Of a stretch of 64,000 nt of DNA, positions 15,560-24,544 are shown piece after piece. Each line of letters starts with the position of its first letter. The stretch's first letter is position 1. The notes below the pieces were generated by a model. That model was given only the letters and a program-made list of their open reading frames with translations, was not told where the DNA came from and searched no databases. Origin of the DNA: Streptomyces sp. D2-8 (lineage in GTDB: Bacteria; Actinomycetota; Actinomycetes; Streptomycetales; Streptomycetaceae); assembly GCF_023184515.1 (NCBI RefSeq), contig NZ_JAAHBP010000017.1:163736-227735 (forward strand), in the 5' to 3' direction. Position numbers and translations under genes: made by a program.

Positions 15560-15804
15560 ATGGTTGCTACCCCCAGTAGCTCATCGTCATTAGGCAGCGC
15601 TCGGGGCTGTGCTCGACGGGGACAGCTGCGGTGAAAGACTCCCCGGTTCACATGCGCCCCAGAGACACGCATGCCGCGCTTTACCCTTCCCATTTTTCAA
15701 GAACACGTCAAGGCCGTTTGCAGCCGCCATGTCCAACTACGGGGGCTATGCCGGGAGTCTGAGCCTGTGAGTGTGATGTAAAACCCAGACATGGGGGCAC
15801 AGAA

Positions 15805-15839
15805 AAGGCAACTGCCGCCCCGACGGCGGCAGTTGCCTT
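15805..15839. terminator. Terminator after prfB
   Basis: A perfect 15-bp stem (aaggcaactgccgcc at 15805-15819 with ggcggcagttgcctt at 15825-15839), 5-nt loop, followed on the minus strand by TTCT. It lies 10 bp after the prfB stop. Confidence 0.88.
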
Positions 15840-15849
15840 GTCGACAAAC

Positions 15850-16953
15850 TTACTTCTCCTGCTGCTTGCGCCAGCGAATTCCGGCCTCGATGAAGCCGTC
15901 GATCTCGCCGTTGAACACAGCCTCGGGGTTGCCGACCTCGAACTCGGTGCGCAGGTCCTTGACCATCTGGTACGGGTGCAGGACGTAAGAACGCATCTGG
16001 TTGCCCCAGGAACTCCCGCCGTCCTTGAGGGCGTCCATCTTGGCCCGCTCCTCCTGGCGCTGCCGCTCCAGCAGCTTCGCCTGGAGAACGTTCATGGCGG
16101 TCGCCTTGTTCTGGATCTGCGACCGCTCGTTCTGACAGGAGACGACGATGCCGGTGGGGAGGTGGGTCAGCCGCACCGCGGAGTCGGTGGTGTTGACGCC
16201 CTGCCCGCCGGGCCCCGACGAGCGGTACACGTCCACGCGCAGTTCGGACTCGTCGATCTCGATGTGGTCGGTCTGCTCCACCACGGGCAGGATCTCCACG
16301 CCCGCGAAGGAGGTCTGCCGCCGGCCCTGGTTGTCGAAGGGCGAGATGCGCACGAGCCGGTGCGTGCCCTGCTCGACGGAGAGGGTGCCGTACGCGTAGG
16401 GCGCCTGGACGGCGAAGGTGGTCGACTTGATGCCGGCCTCTTCCGCGTACGACGTCTCGTAGATCTCGGTCTTGTAGCCGCGCTGCTCGGCCCACCGCAG
16501 GTACATGCGCTGGAGCTTCTCGGCGAAGTCGGCGGCGTCGACGCCGCCGGCCTCGGCACGGATGTTCACCAGCGCCTCACGGGAGTCGTACTCACCGGAG
16601 AGGAGGGTGCGGACCTCCATCTCGTCCAGCGCCTTCTTCACGGCGGCGAGCTCGGACTCGGCCTCGGCGCGGGTGTCCGGGTCGTCCTCCTCCTCGGCCA
16701 TCTCGAAGAGGACGCCCAGGTCGTCGATGCGACCGCGCAGGGCCTCGGCCTTGCGCACCTCGGCCTGGAGGTGGGACAGCTTGCTGGTGATCTTCTGCGC
16801 CTCATCGGGGTTGTCCCAGAGGGACGGCGCGGCCGCCTGCTCCTCGAGCACGGCGATGTCTGCCCTCAGCTTCTCGAGGTCCAGAACGGCCTCGATCGAC
16901 TCCATGGTCGAGGAGAGGGACTTGAGCTCTTCGGATACGTCGACGACTGCCAC
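15850..16953 (-). CDS. prfB: Peptide chain release factor 2
   Basis: A 367-residue class-I release factor RF2, which terminates translation at UGA and UAA. The anticodon-mimic tripeptide SPF (204-206) identifies RF2 rather than RF1, and the catalytic GGQ loop is at 249-251 (SSGPGGQGVNTTDSAV). The frame is continuous from GTG 16953, so the programmed +1 frameshift that autoregulates prfB in E. coli and many other bacteria is absent. GGAGGG sits close to the start. A strong hairpin separates it from the upstream pkaB. Confidence 0.98.
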   Translation of the reverse strand: MAVVDVSEELKSLSSTMESIEAVLDLEKLRADIAVLEEQAAAPSLWDNPDEAQKITSKLSHLQAEVRKAEALRGRIDDLGVLFEMAEEEDDPDTRAEAESELAAVKKALDEMEVRTLLSGEYDSREALVNIRAEAGGVDAADFAEKLQRMYLRWAEQRGYKTEIYETSYAEEAGIKSTTFAVQAPYAYGTLSVEQGTHRLVRISPFDNQGRRQTSFAGVEILPVVEQTDHIEIDESELRVDVYRSSGPGGQGVNTTDSAVRLTHLPTGIVVSCQNERSQIQNKATAMNVLQAKLLERQRQEERAKMDALKDGGSSWGNQMRSYVLHPYQMVKDLRTEFEVGNPEAVFNGEIDGFIEAGIRWRKQQEK

Positions 16954-16968
16954 GCCCTCCAGCGTAAC

Positions 16969-17005
16969 GGCTCCGCCCGGCGGCCATCGCCGGGCGGCCG
17001 GAGCC
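16969..17005 (-). terminator. Hairpin between pkaB and prfB
   Basis: A GC-rich stem: GGCTCCG-CCCGGCG (16969-16982) pairs with CGCCGGG (16988-16994) and, after a 3-nt bulge, CGGAGCC (16999-17005). It starts 6 bp after the pkaB stop. There is no T-run, but it is likely to act as a Streptomyces-type terminator or attenuator ahead of prfB. Confidence 0.7.
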
Positions 17006-17011
17006 GGCTGC

Positions 17012-18259
17012 TCAGGGGGTCTGCGGGGCGGAGTTCTTCGTGTCCTGGGGAGGTGCGCCGCCGTCGTCGTCCGACGTGGTCAGCCAGGCTCCGACACCGA
17101 TCGCCGCCACGAGGGCGACCGCGCCCGCTCCCAGGGCCACCCGGCGGCGCCGGGCCGCGGCGCGGTTGCGGGCCGAGCCGGGTCGGGGGGTGCCCGCGGT
17201 GCGCGGGGCCCGGGCGGTGCCGTGGGCGCCGCCGGCCAGCTCGTCGGGGGCGGGGACGCGCATCGAGGTGTGGGTGTCACGGTTGGAATCGGCCGGCTTG
17301 GCGCCCGGCACCAGGGGGACCGCGCCCCGCCGCCGGACCCGCTCCCCGGCCGGGGCCGGGCCGGTGGGCTGCTCCTCGCGCTCGGCCTCCTCCGCGGACT
17401 CGGTGTCCGGCTCGTCCACCTCCAGTGGGGGCATGCCCGCCAGCATCGGCAGCAGCTCCCGCAGCCGGGCGCCGAGCTCCGAGGCCCGCAGCCGTGAGGC
17501 CGGAGCCTTGGCCAGGCACTGCACCAGCAGCTGCCACAGCTCGTCCGGGATGCCGGGCAGCGGGACGACCGTCTCCGTGACGTGCCGGCGCAGGACCGCG
17601 CCCGGGTGGCCGCCGCCGAAGGGGGTGAAGCCCGCCAGCAGCTCGTAGAGGACCGTGGCGAGCGCGTAGATGTCGACGGACGCGCGCGGGGGCAGGCCCT
17701 CGACGATCTCCGGGGCGAGGTAGTCCGGCGTGCCGATGATCTTCGTGGCCTTGGTCCGGCGCGGGGTGTCGATGAGTTTGGCCACGCCGAAGTCGGTCAG
17801 CAGCGCGCGGTGGGAGCCACCGGGGCCGAGCGGGCCCTGCATGTCCAGGAGGACGTTCTCCGGCTTGACGTCCCGGTGCACGACGCCCGCGGCGTGCGCG
17901 GCGGCCAGTCCGTCGGCGATGTCGGCCGCGATCGCGACGGCCGCCTCGGGGGCCATGCGCCGGTCCCGGTCCAGCCGGGTGCGCAGGTCCGTGCCGCGGA
18001 CGAGGTCCATGACGAGCGCCAGGTCGTTGCCGTCGACGACCAGGTCCCGCACCGACACCACATGCGGGTGCTCCAGGCCGAGCAGCGCCGTGCGCTCCTG
18101 GACGAAGCGTCCGACGAGCTCCTCGTCGGACGCGAGGTCCTCGCGCAGCAGCTTGATGGCGACGGGGCCTTCGGGCCCCTCGCCCAGCCACACCGTGCCG
18201 GCGCTGCCCCGCCCGAGGATCTGGTGGGCGGTGTACCGGCTGCCGATCTTCCGTGCCAA
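17012..18259 (-). CDS. pkaB: Eukaryotic-type Ser/Thr protein kinase, PkaB-like
   Basis: A 415-residue Hanks-type kinase. The glycine loop is GRGSAGTVW, the ATP lysine Lys36 (VAIKLL), the catalytic loop HRDVKPEN (128-135), DFG is at 156-158 and APE at 182-184. The catalytic domain ends near 275. A Pro/Arg-rich juxtamembrane region follows and one transmembrane helix lies at about 378-396, with a short acidic tail outside, so no extracytoplasmic sensor domain exists. Length and position next to a second kinase match PkaB of S. coelicolor. It lies downstream of pkaA on the same strand. All catalytic motifs are intact. Confidence 0.93.
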   Translation of the reverse strand: MARKIGSRYTAHQILGRGSAGTVWLGEGPEGPVAIKLLREDLASDEELVGRFVQERTALLGLEHPHVVSVRDLVVDGNDLALVMDLVRGTDLRTRLDRDRRMAPEAAVAIAADIADGLAAAHAAGVVHRDVKPENVLLDMQGPLGPGGSHRALLTDFGVAKLIDTPRRTKATKIIGTPDYLAPEIVEGLPPRASVDIYALATVLYELLAGFTPFGGGHPGAVLRRHVTETVVPLPGIPDELWQLLVQCLAKAPASRLRASELGARLRELLPMLAGMPPLEVDEPDTESAEEAEREEQPTGPAPAGERVRRRGAVPLVPGAKPADSNRDTHTSMRVPAPDELAGGAHGTARAPRTAGTPRPGSARNRAAARRRRVALGAGAVALVAAIGVGAWLTTSDDDGGAPPQDTKNSAPQTP

Positions 18260-18381
18260 GGCTGCTCCTACCGACGCGTGTTGTCGCTAAAACTACGCGT
18301 CCGGAGAGCCAACCTTCACCGTAGAGGCGGAAATCACCCGCCGGGTGTCGACAAATCACCAACCCCGCAGGGCGGTTCCGG

Positions 18382-20067
18382 TCAGTTCGTGCCGGAACCG
18401 CTCCCGCCGAGCTTCTCGAACCAGCCGGTCACGGTGTTGAACCAGTCGGTGAGCTGGTCCCAGTAGCCCTTGGTGGTGCCGATCCACTCCTGGAGCGGGC
18501 TCAGCTCCCAGATCAGCCAGCCCGCGACGAACAGGATGAGGATCGTGAAGAGGCAGCCCTTCAGGCAGCCGAGCCCGGGGATCCGCATCGGGTTGGCGCT
18601 GCGCTGCCGCGGCTGCCGGGGCTCGCGCTGGGGTCGCTGCGGCTGCTGGGGCTGGGCCGGCGGCGCGGGCGGGGCGTAGCGCTGCGGCGGCTGGGGCCGC
18701 TGGGGCTGCGGGGCGTACTGCTGGGGCTGCTGCTGCGGGTGACCGTAGCCGGGCCCGGGCGGGGGTGCCTGGCGGCGCGGGGGCTGCTGCTGCGGCCGGG
18801 CGACCTGGCGCTGGGGGCGGCGGCGCAGCGGGTCCTCGTTCGGGTCGAGGTACTGGACCTGCGTCTGCTCGTTGCGGTCGCGGGCCGCTCGCAGCTGGTT
18901 CTGCCAGGGGTGCGGGTCCTCGGGGCCGCCCTGCTGGCCGGGGTGGCCGGGCGAGCCCGGCGGGACGGGCGGCATGACGGCGGTCGGGTCGGCCGCGCCC
19001 CGTCCCGGCAGGACGGCGGTGGGGTCGGCGGCGCCGCCCGGGCCGCCGGTGTGCGGCATGACGCTGGTCGCCGCGTTCGGGTCGTACGAACCGGCGCCCT
19101 GCGGGAGGACCTGGGTCGGGTCGGCGTCGCCGGACATGTCCGGCACCGGCGCGGGGGCCGGGTCGGGCACGAGGAGCATGCCGACGCCCTCGGCGGCGGC
19201 GATCTGCGCGGAGTTCGCGTGCACCCCGATGCCCTCGGCGACGACGCGCAGGCCGCGGGCGAGGTTCTCGGCGCTGGGCCGCTCGTCCGGGTTCTTGCGC
19301 AGGCAGCGCTCGATGACCGTCCACAGCGGGTCGGGGACGGTGGACGGGCGGCGCGGTTCGGCGCTCAGGTGCTGGTGCAGCACTTCCAGGGCGGAACCGC
19401 CGGAGAACGGCGGGCGGCCGGTGACCAGCTCGTACAGCAGGATGCCGGCGCCGTAGATGTCGACGGCGGAGGTCTGCGGGCGGCCCTCGGCGGACTCGGG
19501 CGCGACGTACGCGGGCGTGCCGACGAACTCCTGGGTGCGGGTCAGTCCCGGGGAGTCGGCCAGGCGGGCGATGCCGAAGTCGGTCAGCAGCGGGTGCATC
19601 CGCCCGTCGTACTGCTGGAGCAGGACGTTGGCGGGCTTGAGGTCGCGGTGGACGACGCCGTCGGCGTGGCTGGCGGCGAGCGCGTCGGCGATCTGGGCGG
19701 TGAGCAGGGCCGCGGCGACCGGGGTGAACGGCCCGTTCTCGCGCAGGTAGCGGTGCAGGTCGGGGCCCTCGACGAGGTCCATGACCAGCGCCAGCAGCTC
19801 GCCCTCGACGACCAGGTCACGGACCCGGACGATGTTGGGGTGGGTCAGCCGGAGCAGGACGGAGCGCTCCCGGAGGAACCGCATGACGATGTCCGCGTCG
19901 CTGGCCAGCTCCTCCTTGAGGACCTTGATCGCGACGGTCTCGCCGGGCTGCCCCGGCACGGCCGCCTCGGCGCCCGCGGTCTCGCGCTGGCGGGCTCGCC
20001 AGACGGTGCCCGTGGCGCCGCGTCCGAGCGGCTCCTCGAGCAAGTACTTGCTGCCTACCGGCCGCAC
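18382..20067 (-). CDS. pkaA: Eukaryotic-type Ser/Thr protein kinase, PkaA-like
   Basis: A 561-residue Hanks-type kinase. The glycine loop is GRGATGTVW, with Lys48 (VAIKVL), HRDLKPAN (140-147) and DFG (163-165). The C-lobe ends near 270. A long Pro/Gln/Arg-rich region (about 300-500) contains three DPT[AQ]V-type Thr repeats (ADPTQVLP, ADPTAVLP, ADPTAVMP) that look like autophosphorylation or FHA-docking sites. One membrane helix lies at about 512-530, followed by a short tail ending WFEKLGGSGSGTN. It is upstream of pkaB and divergent from the FHA-ATPase gene, a plausible reader of its phosphothreonines. Identification as PkaA is from size and synteny. Confidence 0.93.
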   Translation of the reverse strand: MRPVGSKYLLEEPLGRGATGTVWRARQRETAGAEAAVPGQPGETVAIKVLKEELASDADIVMRFLRERSVLLRLTHPNIVRVRDLVVEGELLALVMDLVEGPDLHRYLRENGPFTPVAAALLTAQIADALAASHADGVVHRDLKPANVLLQQYDGRMHPLLTDFGIARLADSPGLTRTQEFVGTPAYVAPESAEGRPQTSAVDIYGAGILLYELVTGRPPFSGGSALEVLHQHLSAEPRRPSTVPDPLWTVIERCLRKNPDERPSAENLARGLRVVAEGIGVHANSAQIAAAEGVGMLLVPDPAPAPVPDMSGDADPTQVLPQGAGSYDPNAATSVMPHTGGPGGAADPTAVLPGRGAADPTAVMPPVPPGSPGHPGQQGGPEDPHPWQNQLRAARDRNEQTQVQYLDPNEDPLRRRPQRQVARPQQQPPRRQAPPPGPGYGHPQQQPQQYAPQPQRPQPPQRYAPPAPPAQPQQPQRPQREPRQPRQRSANPMRIPGLGCLKGCLFTILILFVAGWLIWELSPLQEWIGTTKGYWDQLTDWFNTVTGWFEKLGGSGSGTN

Positions 20068-20429
20068 GTCATGCGCTCCCTGGTGCTTGCCTTGCCTGCT
20101 GGCCTGTCCGACACACTGTAGTGCCGGGCGGCCGAGGACCGGAGTGTCGTCTTTCTGTGGGTCTTACGTAGCGGCCCTCACAGCCGTTCGAAGGAAAGAC
20201 GCTCACCTCGGTCTTGTGGTTGCCGGTAACGGACGTGACCGATCTCAAGCGATCGCCTGTGGGTCATCTCTCAGGCACTTTTGCGGGCAGAGCCGACCAA
20301 TCAAGATCACCTTTTTCGGAGAGACGGGCGCACTGTCAGTGGCAGGTGCGAGGATGCTGGCAGTACTGGCCGACGTGCTGGGGCGGGGTGGGGGACTCCG
20401 CGCCCGGGCAGAAGGGACCGCTGACGGCG
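20068..20429. promoter_or_regulatory. Divergent promoter region, pkaA / FHA-ATPase gene
   Basis: 362 bp between the pkaA start (minus) and the start of the FHA-containing ATPase (plus). It must contain the promoters for both. The stretch 20130-20330 is the least GC-rich in the area. An in-frame upstream extension of the ATPase frame exists but shows no conserved-looking protein. I cannot name specific sigma-factor boxes. Confidence 0.5.
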
Positions 20430-23400
20430 ATGCAGATCCGGCTGACCGTCGTAGATCCGCTGGACCCGTCGGCGCCGGCGCGGGACCGCGCCCCGCGCAG
20501 CGACGTGCTGGTCACGGCACCCGCCGGTACGGCGCTCGCTGCGGTGGCCTCGGCGCTCGCCCAGGTGGTCTCCGGCGGTGACGGCTCGGGCTCGCCCGTG
20601 CTGTACGCCGGGGAGCAGCGGCTGGACGCCCAGCGCTGCACGCTCGGCGAGCCCCCGCTGACCGACGGTGCCGTGCTGTCCGTGGGCGCGCCCGGAGAGC
20701 CCGAGCCGCACCCCGAGCTGGACGACGCCCCGGCCCAGCTCCAGGTCGTCGCCGGCCCCGACGCGGGCGGCGTCCACCTGCTGCACGGCGGCGAGATCCG
20801 CATCGGCCGCTCCGCGGACGCCGACGTGCCCCTTGACGACCCGGACGTCTCCCGGCTGCACTGCGCGGTGACGGTGAGCGCGGACGGCCGCGTCGCGGTC
20901 GCCGACCTGGACTCCACGAACGGCACGACGGTGAACGGCACGCGGGTGGGCGGCCGGGCGGTCGCTTTCGCGCCGGGTGCGCTGCTGCGGATCGGCGAGT
21001 CGGCCCTGCGGCTGGCTCCCGCCGGGGGGCCCGGGGGCCGGGTGGAGACGACTCCGGACGGGGAGGGGCACGTGCGCGTGGCCGAGCCCGCCGGGGGCGG
21101 GGCGGAGTCCCCCGCATCTCCCGCGCGCGTGGCCGACCCGGGACCGGCCGGGCCCCTCGGCCCCACGCACCACGCCTACGGCTCGGCGGCCTGGGGCGCG
21201 CCGGGCGCTTCGGGGCACGGCTCCGCCGATCCGGCCGTAGTGCCGGGGCAGGGTGGGGCGCCGAGGATCGAGAACGGAGGCGCGGGGTCGGAAGCGCCGC
21301 GGGGACGGGACCAGGGGGGCTGGACCCGCCTGGCGGGCAGCGGCGGCGAGGCCCGCTCGGGAGGCAACCGAAGCGAGATGCCGCCCCCGGGCGCCGGGCG
21401 CACGGCCCGCGCGGGAGACGCCCAGGGAGAAGCGCCCTCGCGAGGCACCACGGACGCGGCCCGCTCGGCAGGCAACCACAGCGAGGTGCCGCCCCGGGGC
21501 GCCGGGCGCACGGCCCGGGGAAGCAACAACCGGAGCGGGGCGCCGATCGCCGGCACTGGGGGTGAGGCGCGCGGTGGATCGCGGTCAGGGACCGCCGGGG
21601 CCACGCAGGCCGCCTTCGGGACTCACGGAGCACAGACCGCGCAGCACGCCACCGCTCAGGGTTCGCCGCCCCTGGCCTCTCCCGGCGCCCCGGCCGACAC
21701 CGCGCGGCAGCGCGACGGGGTCCGGCCCGGAAGCGGCGCCGGAGACACCCATGCGGGTCGTTCCGGGGCCGGGGCGTTCGGCGAAGCGGCCCCCGTCCGG
21801 CCCGCGCCGGCGTCCGAGGCCGGCGCCGCGCACGGCACCGGTCCTCACCCCTGGGGCCCGGACGGGCCGGCCGGTGCCGGCGACCCGGCCCTCGCGGAGC
21901 AGCGTGCCGGTCGTGGGCGCAAGGGCACTCCGCTCCGCGGCACCGACGTGCCCCCGGGCACCCGCAGGCGTGGCGGGCTCGGGGCGTGGGCCCGGCGGCT
22001 GGCCGGAGGCCGTGGCGAGCAGGCCGAGGAACCGCGCGAGGCATACGAGGACGACTCGGCCGCACGGGTGACGGAGCACCACCCGGTCGTCGTGCCGGCC
22101 GCGCCGGAGACCTGGCCGGACCCGGCCACGCTGCTGCTCACGGCCCTGGGGCCCGGGCCGCGGCTGTGGGAGCGCGGCCCCGGCCACCCGGAGGCGCTCG
22201 CCGTGCGCCTCGGTACGGCCGACCGGGCGGCACCGGACGGCTCGGGTCTGCTGCCCGCCGTACCCGTGACGGCCGGGCTGCGCGAGGTCGGCGCCCTGGG
22301 GCTGGCGGGGCCGCGGGCACGGCTGGCCGGGCTGGCCCGTGCCGTGCTGGCCCAGCTCACCGCGCTGCACTCCCCCGACACGCTGGAGATCGTCCTGATC
22401 GCCGCGGACCGCTCCCGTCCCCTCGAGGAGCGCACCGCCGAGTGGTCCTGGCTGGGCTGGCTGCCGCACGTCCGCCCTGGGCACGGGCAGGACTGCCGGC
22501 TGCTCCTGGCCCACGACCGCGAGCAGGCCGCCGCCCGCACCGACGAACTCACCCGCCGCTTGGAGGACCAGCTCGCGGAGGCGGGCCCGGGCGGCGGCCC
22601 CGAGGGGATCGGCGGCTCGCAGCCGCCCACCGGTGCCGACCCGTCCCCGCACCACTCCGTCCCGGCCCCCCGCCGCCCGTCCTGGGCCCGGGGTGACGAC
22701 ACCGGCACCGACGAGACGGCCGGTTTCCCCGGCCCGTACACGGTCGTGGTCGTGGACGGCGACCCCGGCGGCGCCGATCTGCGCAAAGCCGTCGCGCGGC
22801 TGGCGCTGGAGGGCCCCCGGGCCGGGATCCACGTCGTCTGCCTGGCCGAGACGGCCGCCGCCTCCCCGGCCTCGCCCGTGACGGAGACCTACGAGGCGGC
22901 CTGCTCGACGACACCGACCTTCCGGCAGTGCGGCGCGGTCGCGCTGCTCAGCGGTGATGTGGCGACGGCCCTGCGGCTGCTGCGCGTGGCCCGGGCCGGC
23001 GGTGACGGCTCACCGGCCGGGCCCGTCGGGCACGGCACGGTCGCCACCGTCGACGCCGTCTCCGCGGCCTGGGCCGAGCGGTTCGCGCGGGCGCTGGCGC
23101 CGCTGCGGACGGACGGCCAGGCGAGCGAGCGCCAGCCGCGCGTCTCCGCACCGCTGCCGCAGGCGGCCCGGCTGCTGGACGAGCTGGGTCTGGCCCGGGC
23201 GACCCCGGCGTCGCTGATGGCACGCTGGGCGGACGCGGCCGACGACACCGAGGCGCTGGGCGGCCGTGTGCGCGCGGTGCTGGGCGCCGGGCCGCGCGGC
23301 CCGGTCTGCGTGGACCTCGCGGTCCAGGGACCGCATCTGCTGATCGAGGGCCCGCCCGGCAGCGGCCGTACGGAGCTGCTGCGGTCGATCGTCGCGTCCC

Positions 23401-24368
23401 TGGCCGCCGCCGAGCGGCCGGACCGCCTCGGCATCGTGCTGGTCGACGGCCGGGGCGGCCCGGGCGCGGGCGGCGGCCACGGCGAGGGCCTGCAGGTGTG
23501 TACGGACGTACCGCATGTCACCACGCTGCTCATGGCCCACGACCCGGTCCGGATGCGGGAGTTCGCGCAGTCCCTGAGCGCCGAGCTGAAGCGGCGTGCC
23601 GAGCTGCTCGGGCGGTCCGACTTCGCCGAGTGGCACACCGGGCGCGAGCTGTCGGGCCGTATGGTCGCCCAGCGCACGGCGACGGAACGGGGCGGTGCCC
23701 AGGCCGAGGCGGCCGCCGCGGGCGGGGCAGGCGACCTCGACTCGCCGTCCAGTTCCACCCTGCGGCTGCGGCCCGGAGCGGCCCGGCGGCGGACGGAGGC
23801 GGCCGCGCCCCCGCTCCCCCGGCTCGTCGTGGTCGTCGACGATCTGGACGCGCTGGTCTCCCCGGCGCTCGGCTCGACCGGGCGGCCCGCGGCCGGGTCG
23901 GTGATGCGCGCGCTGGAGGCCGTGGCCCGGGAGGGCGAGCGGCTCGGAATCCATCTGGTGGCGGCCACCGGCCCGTGCGCCCGTACGGCGGAGACGGAAC
24001 CGGCGCGCCGGGCCACCCTGCGCGTCACGCTCGACGCCCCGGCCCCGGTCCCGGGCCGTGGGGGCACCTCCCTGTTCGAGCGAAGCCGAGAACTTGGGGG
24101 AGAGCCCGCTCCCGGCCGGGGACGGGTGACCGGTGCGGACGGGCGGGTCACGCCGTTCCAGGGCGGGCGGGTCACCGGCCGGATCCCCCGGACGGCGACG
24201 CTGCGCCCCACGGTCGTCCCCCTGGAATGGCACCGCATGGGTGACCCTCCGGCCCGGCGTCCGGTGCGGGAGCTCGGAAACGGCCCGACCGACCTGGCAC
24301 TGTTGGCCAGCGCGCTCGAAAGGGCGGCGCGGGAGGTCGCGGCGGCGAAGGTGCCGTCGCTCCTGTGA
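20430..24368 (+). CDS. FHA-domain EccC/EssC-like FtsK/SpoIIIE-type ATPase
   Basis: About 1312 residues from ATG 20430. Residues 1-75 have a ubiquitin-like/YukD-like feel. An FHA phosphothreonine-binding domain follows (about 103-195; GEIRIGRSADADV, SRLHCAV, DSTNGTTVNG). Next is about 350 residues of Gly/Ala/Arg-rich low-complexity sequence (about 200-560). A degenerate ATPase-like module (about 600-770; QLTALHSPDTLEIV, WLGWLPHVRP) and a functional FtsK/EccC module with Walker A GPPGSGRTE (near 972-980) and Walker B LVVVVDDLD (near 1131) complete it. The FHA-plus-serial-ATPase order is that of type VII secretion motor EssC/EccC, but no ESX genes are nearby and no membrane helices are evident. 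It is divergent from pkaA; FHA recognition of PkaA/PkaB phosphothreonines is an inference. Confidence 0.85.
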   Translation: MQIRLTVVDPLDPSAPARDRAPRSDVLVTAPAGTALAAVASALAQVVSGGDGSGSPVLYAGEQRLDAQRCTLGEPPLTDGAVLSVGAPGEPEPHPELDDAPAQLQVVAGPDAGGVHLLHGGEIRIGRSADADVPLDDPDVSRLHCAVTVSADGRVAVADLDSTNGTTVNGTRVGGRAVAFAPGALLRIGESALRLAPAGGPGGRVETTPDGEGHVRVAEPAGGGAESPASPARVADPGPAGPLGPTHHAYGSAAWGAPGASGHGSADPAVVPGQGGAPRIENGGAGSEAPRGRDQGGWTRLAGSGGEARSGGNRSEMPPPGAGRTARAGDAQGEAPSRGTTDAARSAGNHSEVPPRGAGRTARGSNNRSGAPIAGTGGEARGGSRSGTAGATQAAFGTHGAQTAQHATAQGSPPLASPGAPADTARQRDGVRPGSGAGDTHAGRSGAGAFGEAAPVRPAPASEAGAAHGTGPHPWGPDGPAGAGDPALAEQRAGRGRKGTPLRGTDVPPGTRRRGGLGAWARRLAGGRGEQAEEPREAYEDDSAARVTEHHPVVVPAAPETWPDPATLLLTALGPGPRLWERGPGHPEALAVRLGTADRAAPDGSGLLPAVPVTAGLREVGALGLAGPRARLAGLARAVLAQLTALHSPDTLEIVLIAADRSRPLEERTAEWSWLGWLPHVRPGHGQDCRLLLAHDREQAAARTDELTRRLEDQLAEAGPGGGPEGIGGSQPPTGADPSPHHSVPAPRRPSWARGDDTGTDETAGFPGPYTVVVVDGDPGGADLRKAVARLALEGPRAGIHVVCLAETAAASPASPVTETYEAACSTTPTFRQCGAVALLSGDVATALRLLRVARAGGDGSPAGPVGHGTVATVDAVSAAWAERFARALAPLRTDGQASERQPRVSAPLPQAARLLDELGLARATPASLMARWADAADDTEALGGRVRAVLGAGPRGPVCVDLAVQGPHLLIEGPPGSGRTELLRSIVASLAAAERPDRLGIVLVDGRGGPGAGGGHGEGLQVCTDVPHVTTLLMAHDPVRMREFAQSLSAELKRRAELLGRSDFAEWHTGRELSGRMVAQRTATERGGAQAEAAAAGGAGDLDSPSSSTLRLRPGAARRRTEAAAPPLPRLVVVVDDLDALVSPALGSTGRPAAGSVMRALEAVAREGERLGIHLVAATGPCARTAETEPARRATLRVTLDAPAPVPGRGGTSLFERSRELGGEPAPGRGRVTGADGRVTPFQGGRVTGRIPRTATLRPTVVPLEWHRMGDPPARRPVRELGNGPTDLALLASALERAAREVAAAKVPSLL
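24067..24102. repeat. Dispersed Streptomyces hairpin repeat inside a CDS
   Basis: 36 bp containing ttcgagcgaagccgag, matching 33 of 36 bases (reverse complement) of the intergenic element at 63926-63961. It lies in frame within the FHA-ATPase gene and encodes SLFERSRELGGE, between the Walker-B region and the C-terminus. It is probably an insertion of a mobile or amplified intergenic repeat tolerated in a linker. Confidence 0.8.
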
Positions 24369-24421
24369 CCGGGGACGGCCGCCGGCCCCGTCCGGCGTCG
24401 TGGGGCCGCGTCCCTGGTCAC
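24365..24421 (+). terminator. Long imperfect hairpin after the FHA-ATPase gene
   Basis: GTGACCGGGGACG (24365-24377) pairs at 12 of 13 positions with CGTCCCTGGTCAC (24409-24421). Inside it CGGCCCC and GGGGCCG form an inner stem. It overlaps the TGA stop and should isolate the ATPase gene from the sugar-transport operon. Confidence 0.7.
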
Positions 24422-24544
24422 GAGGGAGTCACGATCCCCCGCTTGACAGCCGACGCCATCTTGCCGCCCCCGCACACCCGGGCGTAGACCAGATCGCACG
24501 GGAGCGCGCTCGACGTTCGACGAGGAACGAAGAACGGGGCAGTC

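Noticed and set aside
20430..24368. Type VII secretion locus
   Set aside because: Only an EccC/EssC-like ATPase is present. No EsxA/B-like WXG100 proteins, EccB/D/E or mycosin are encoded in the window.
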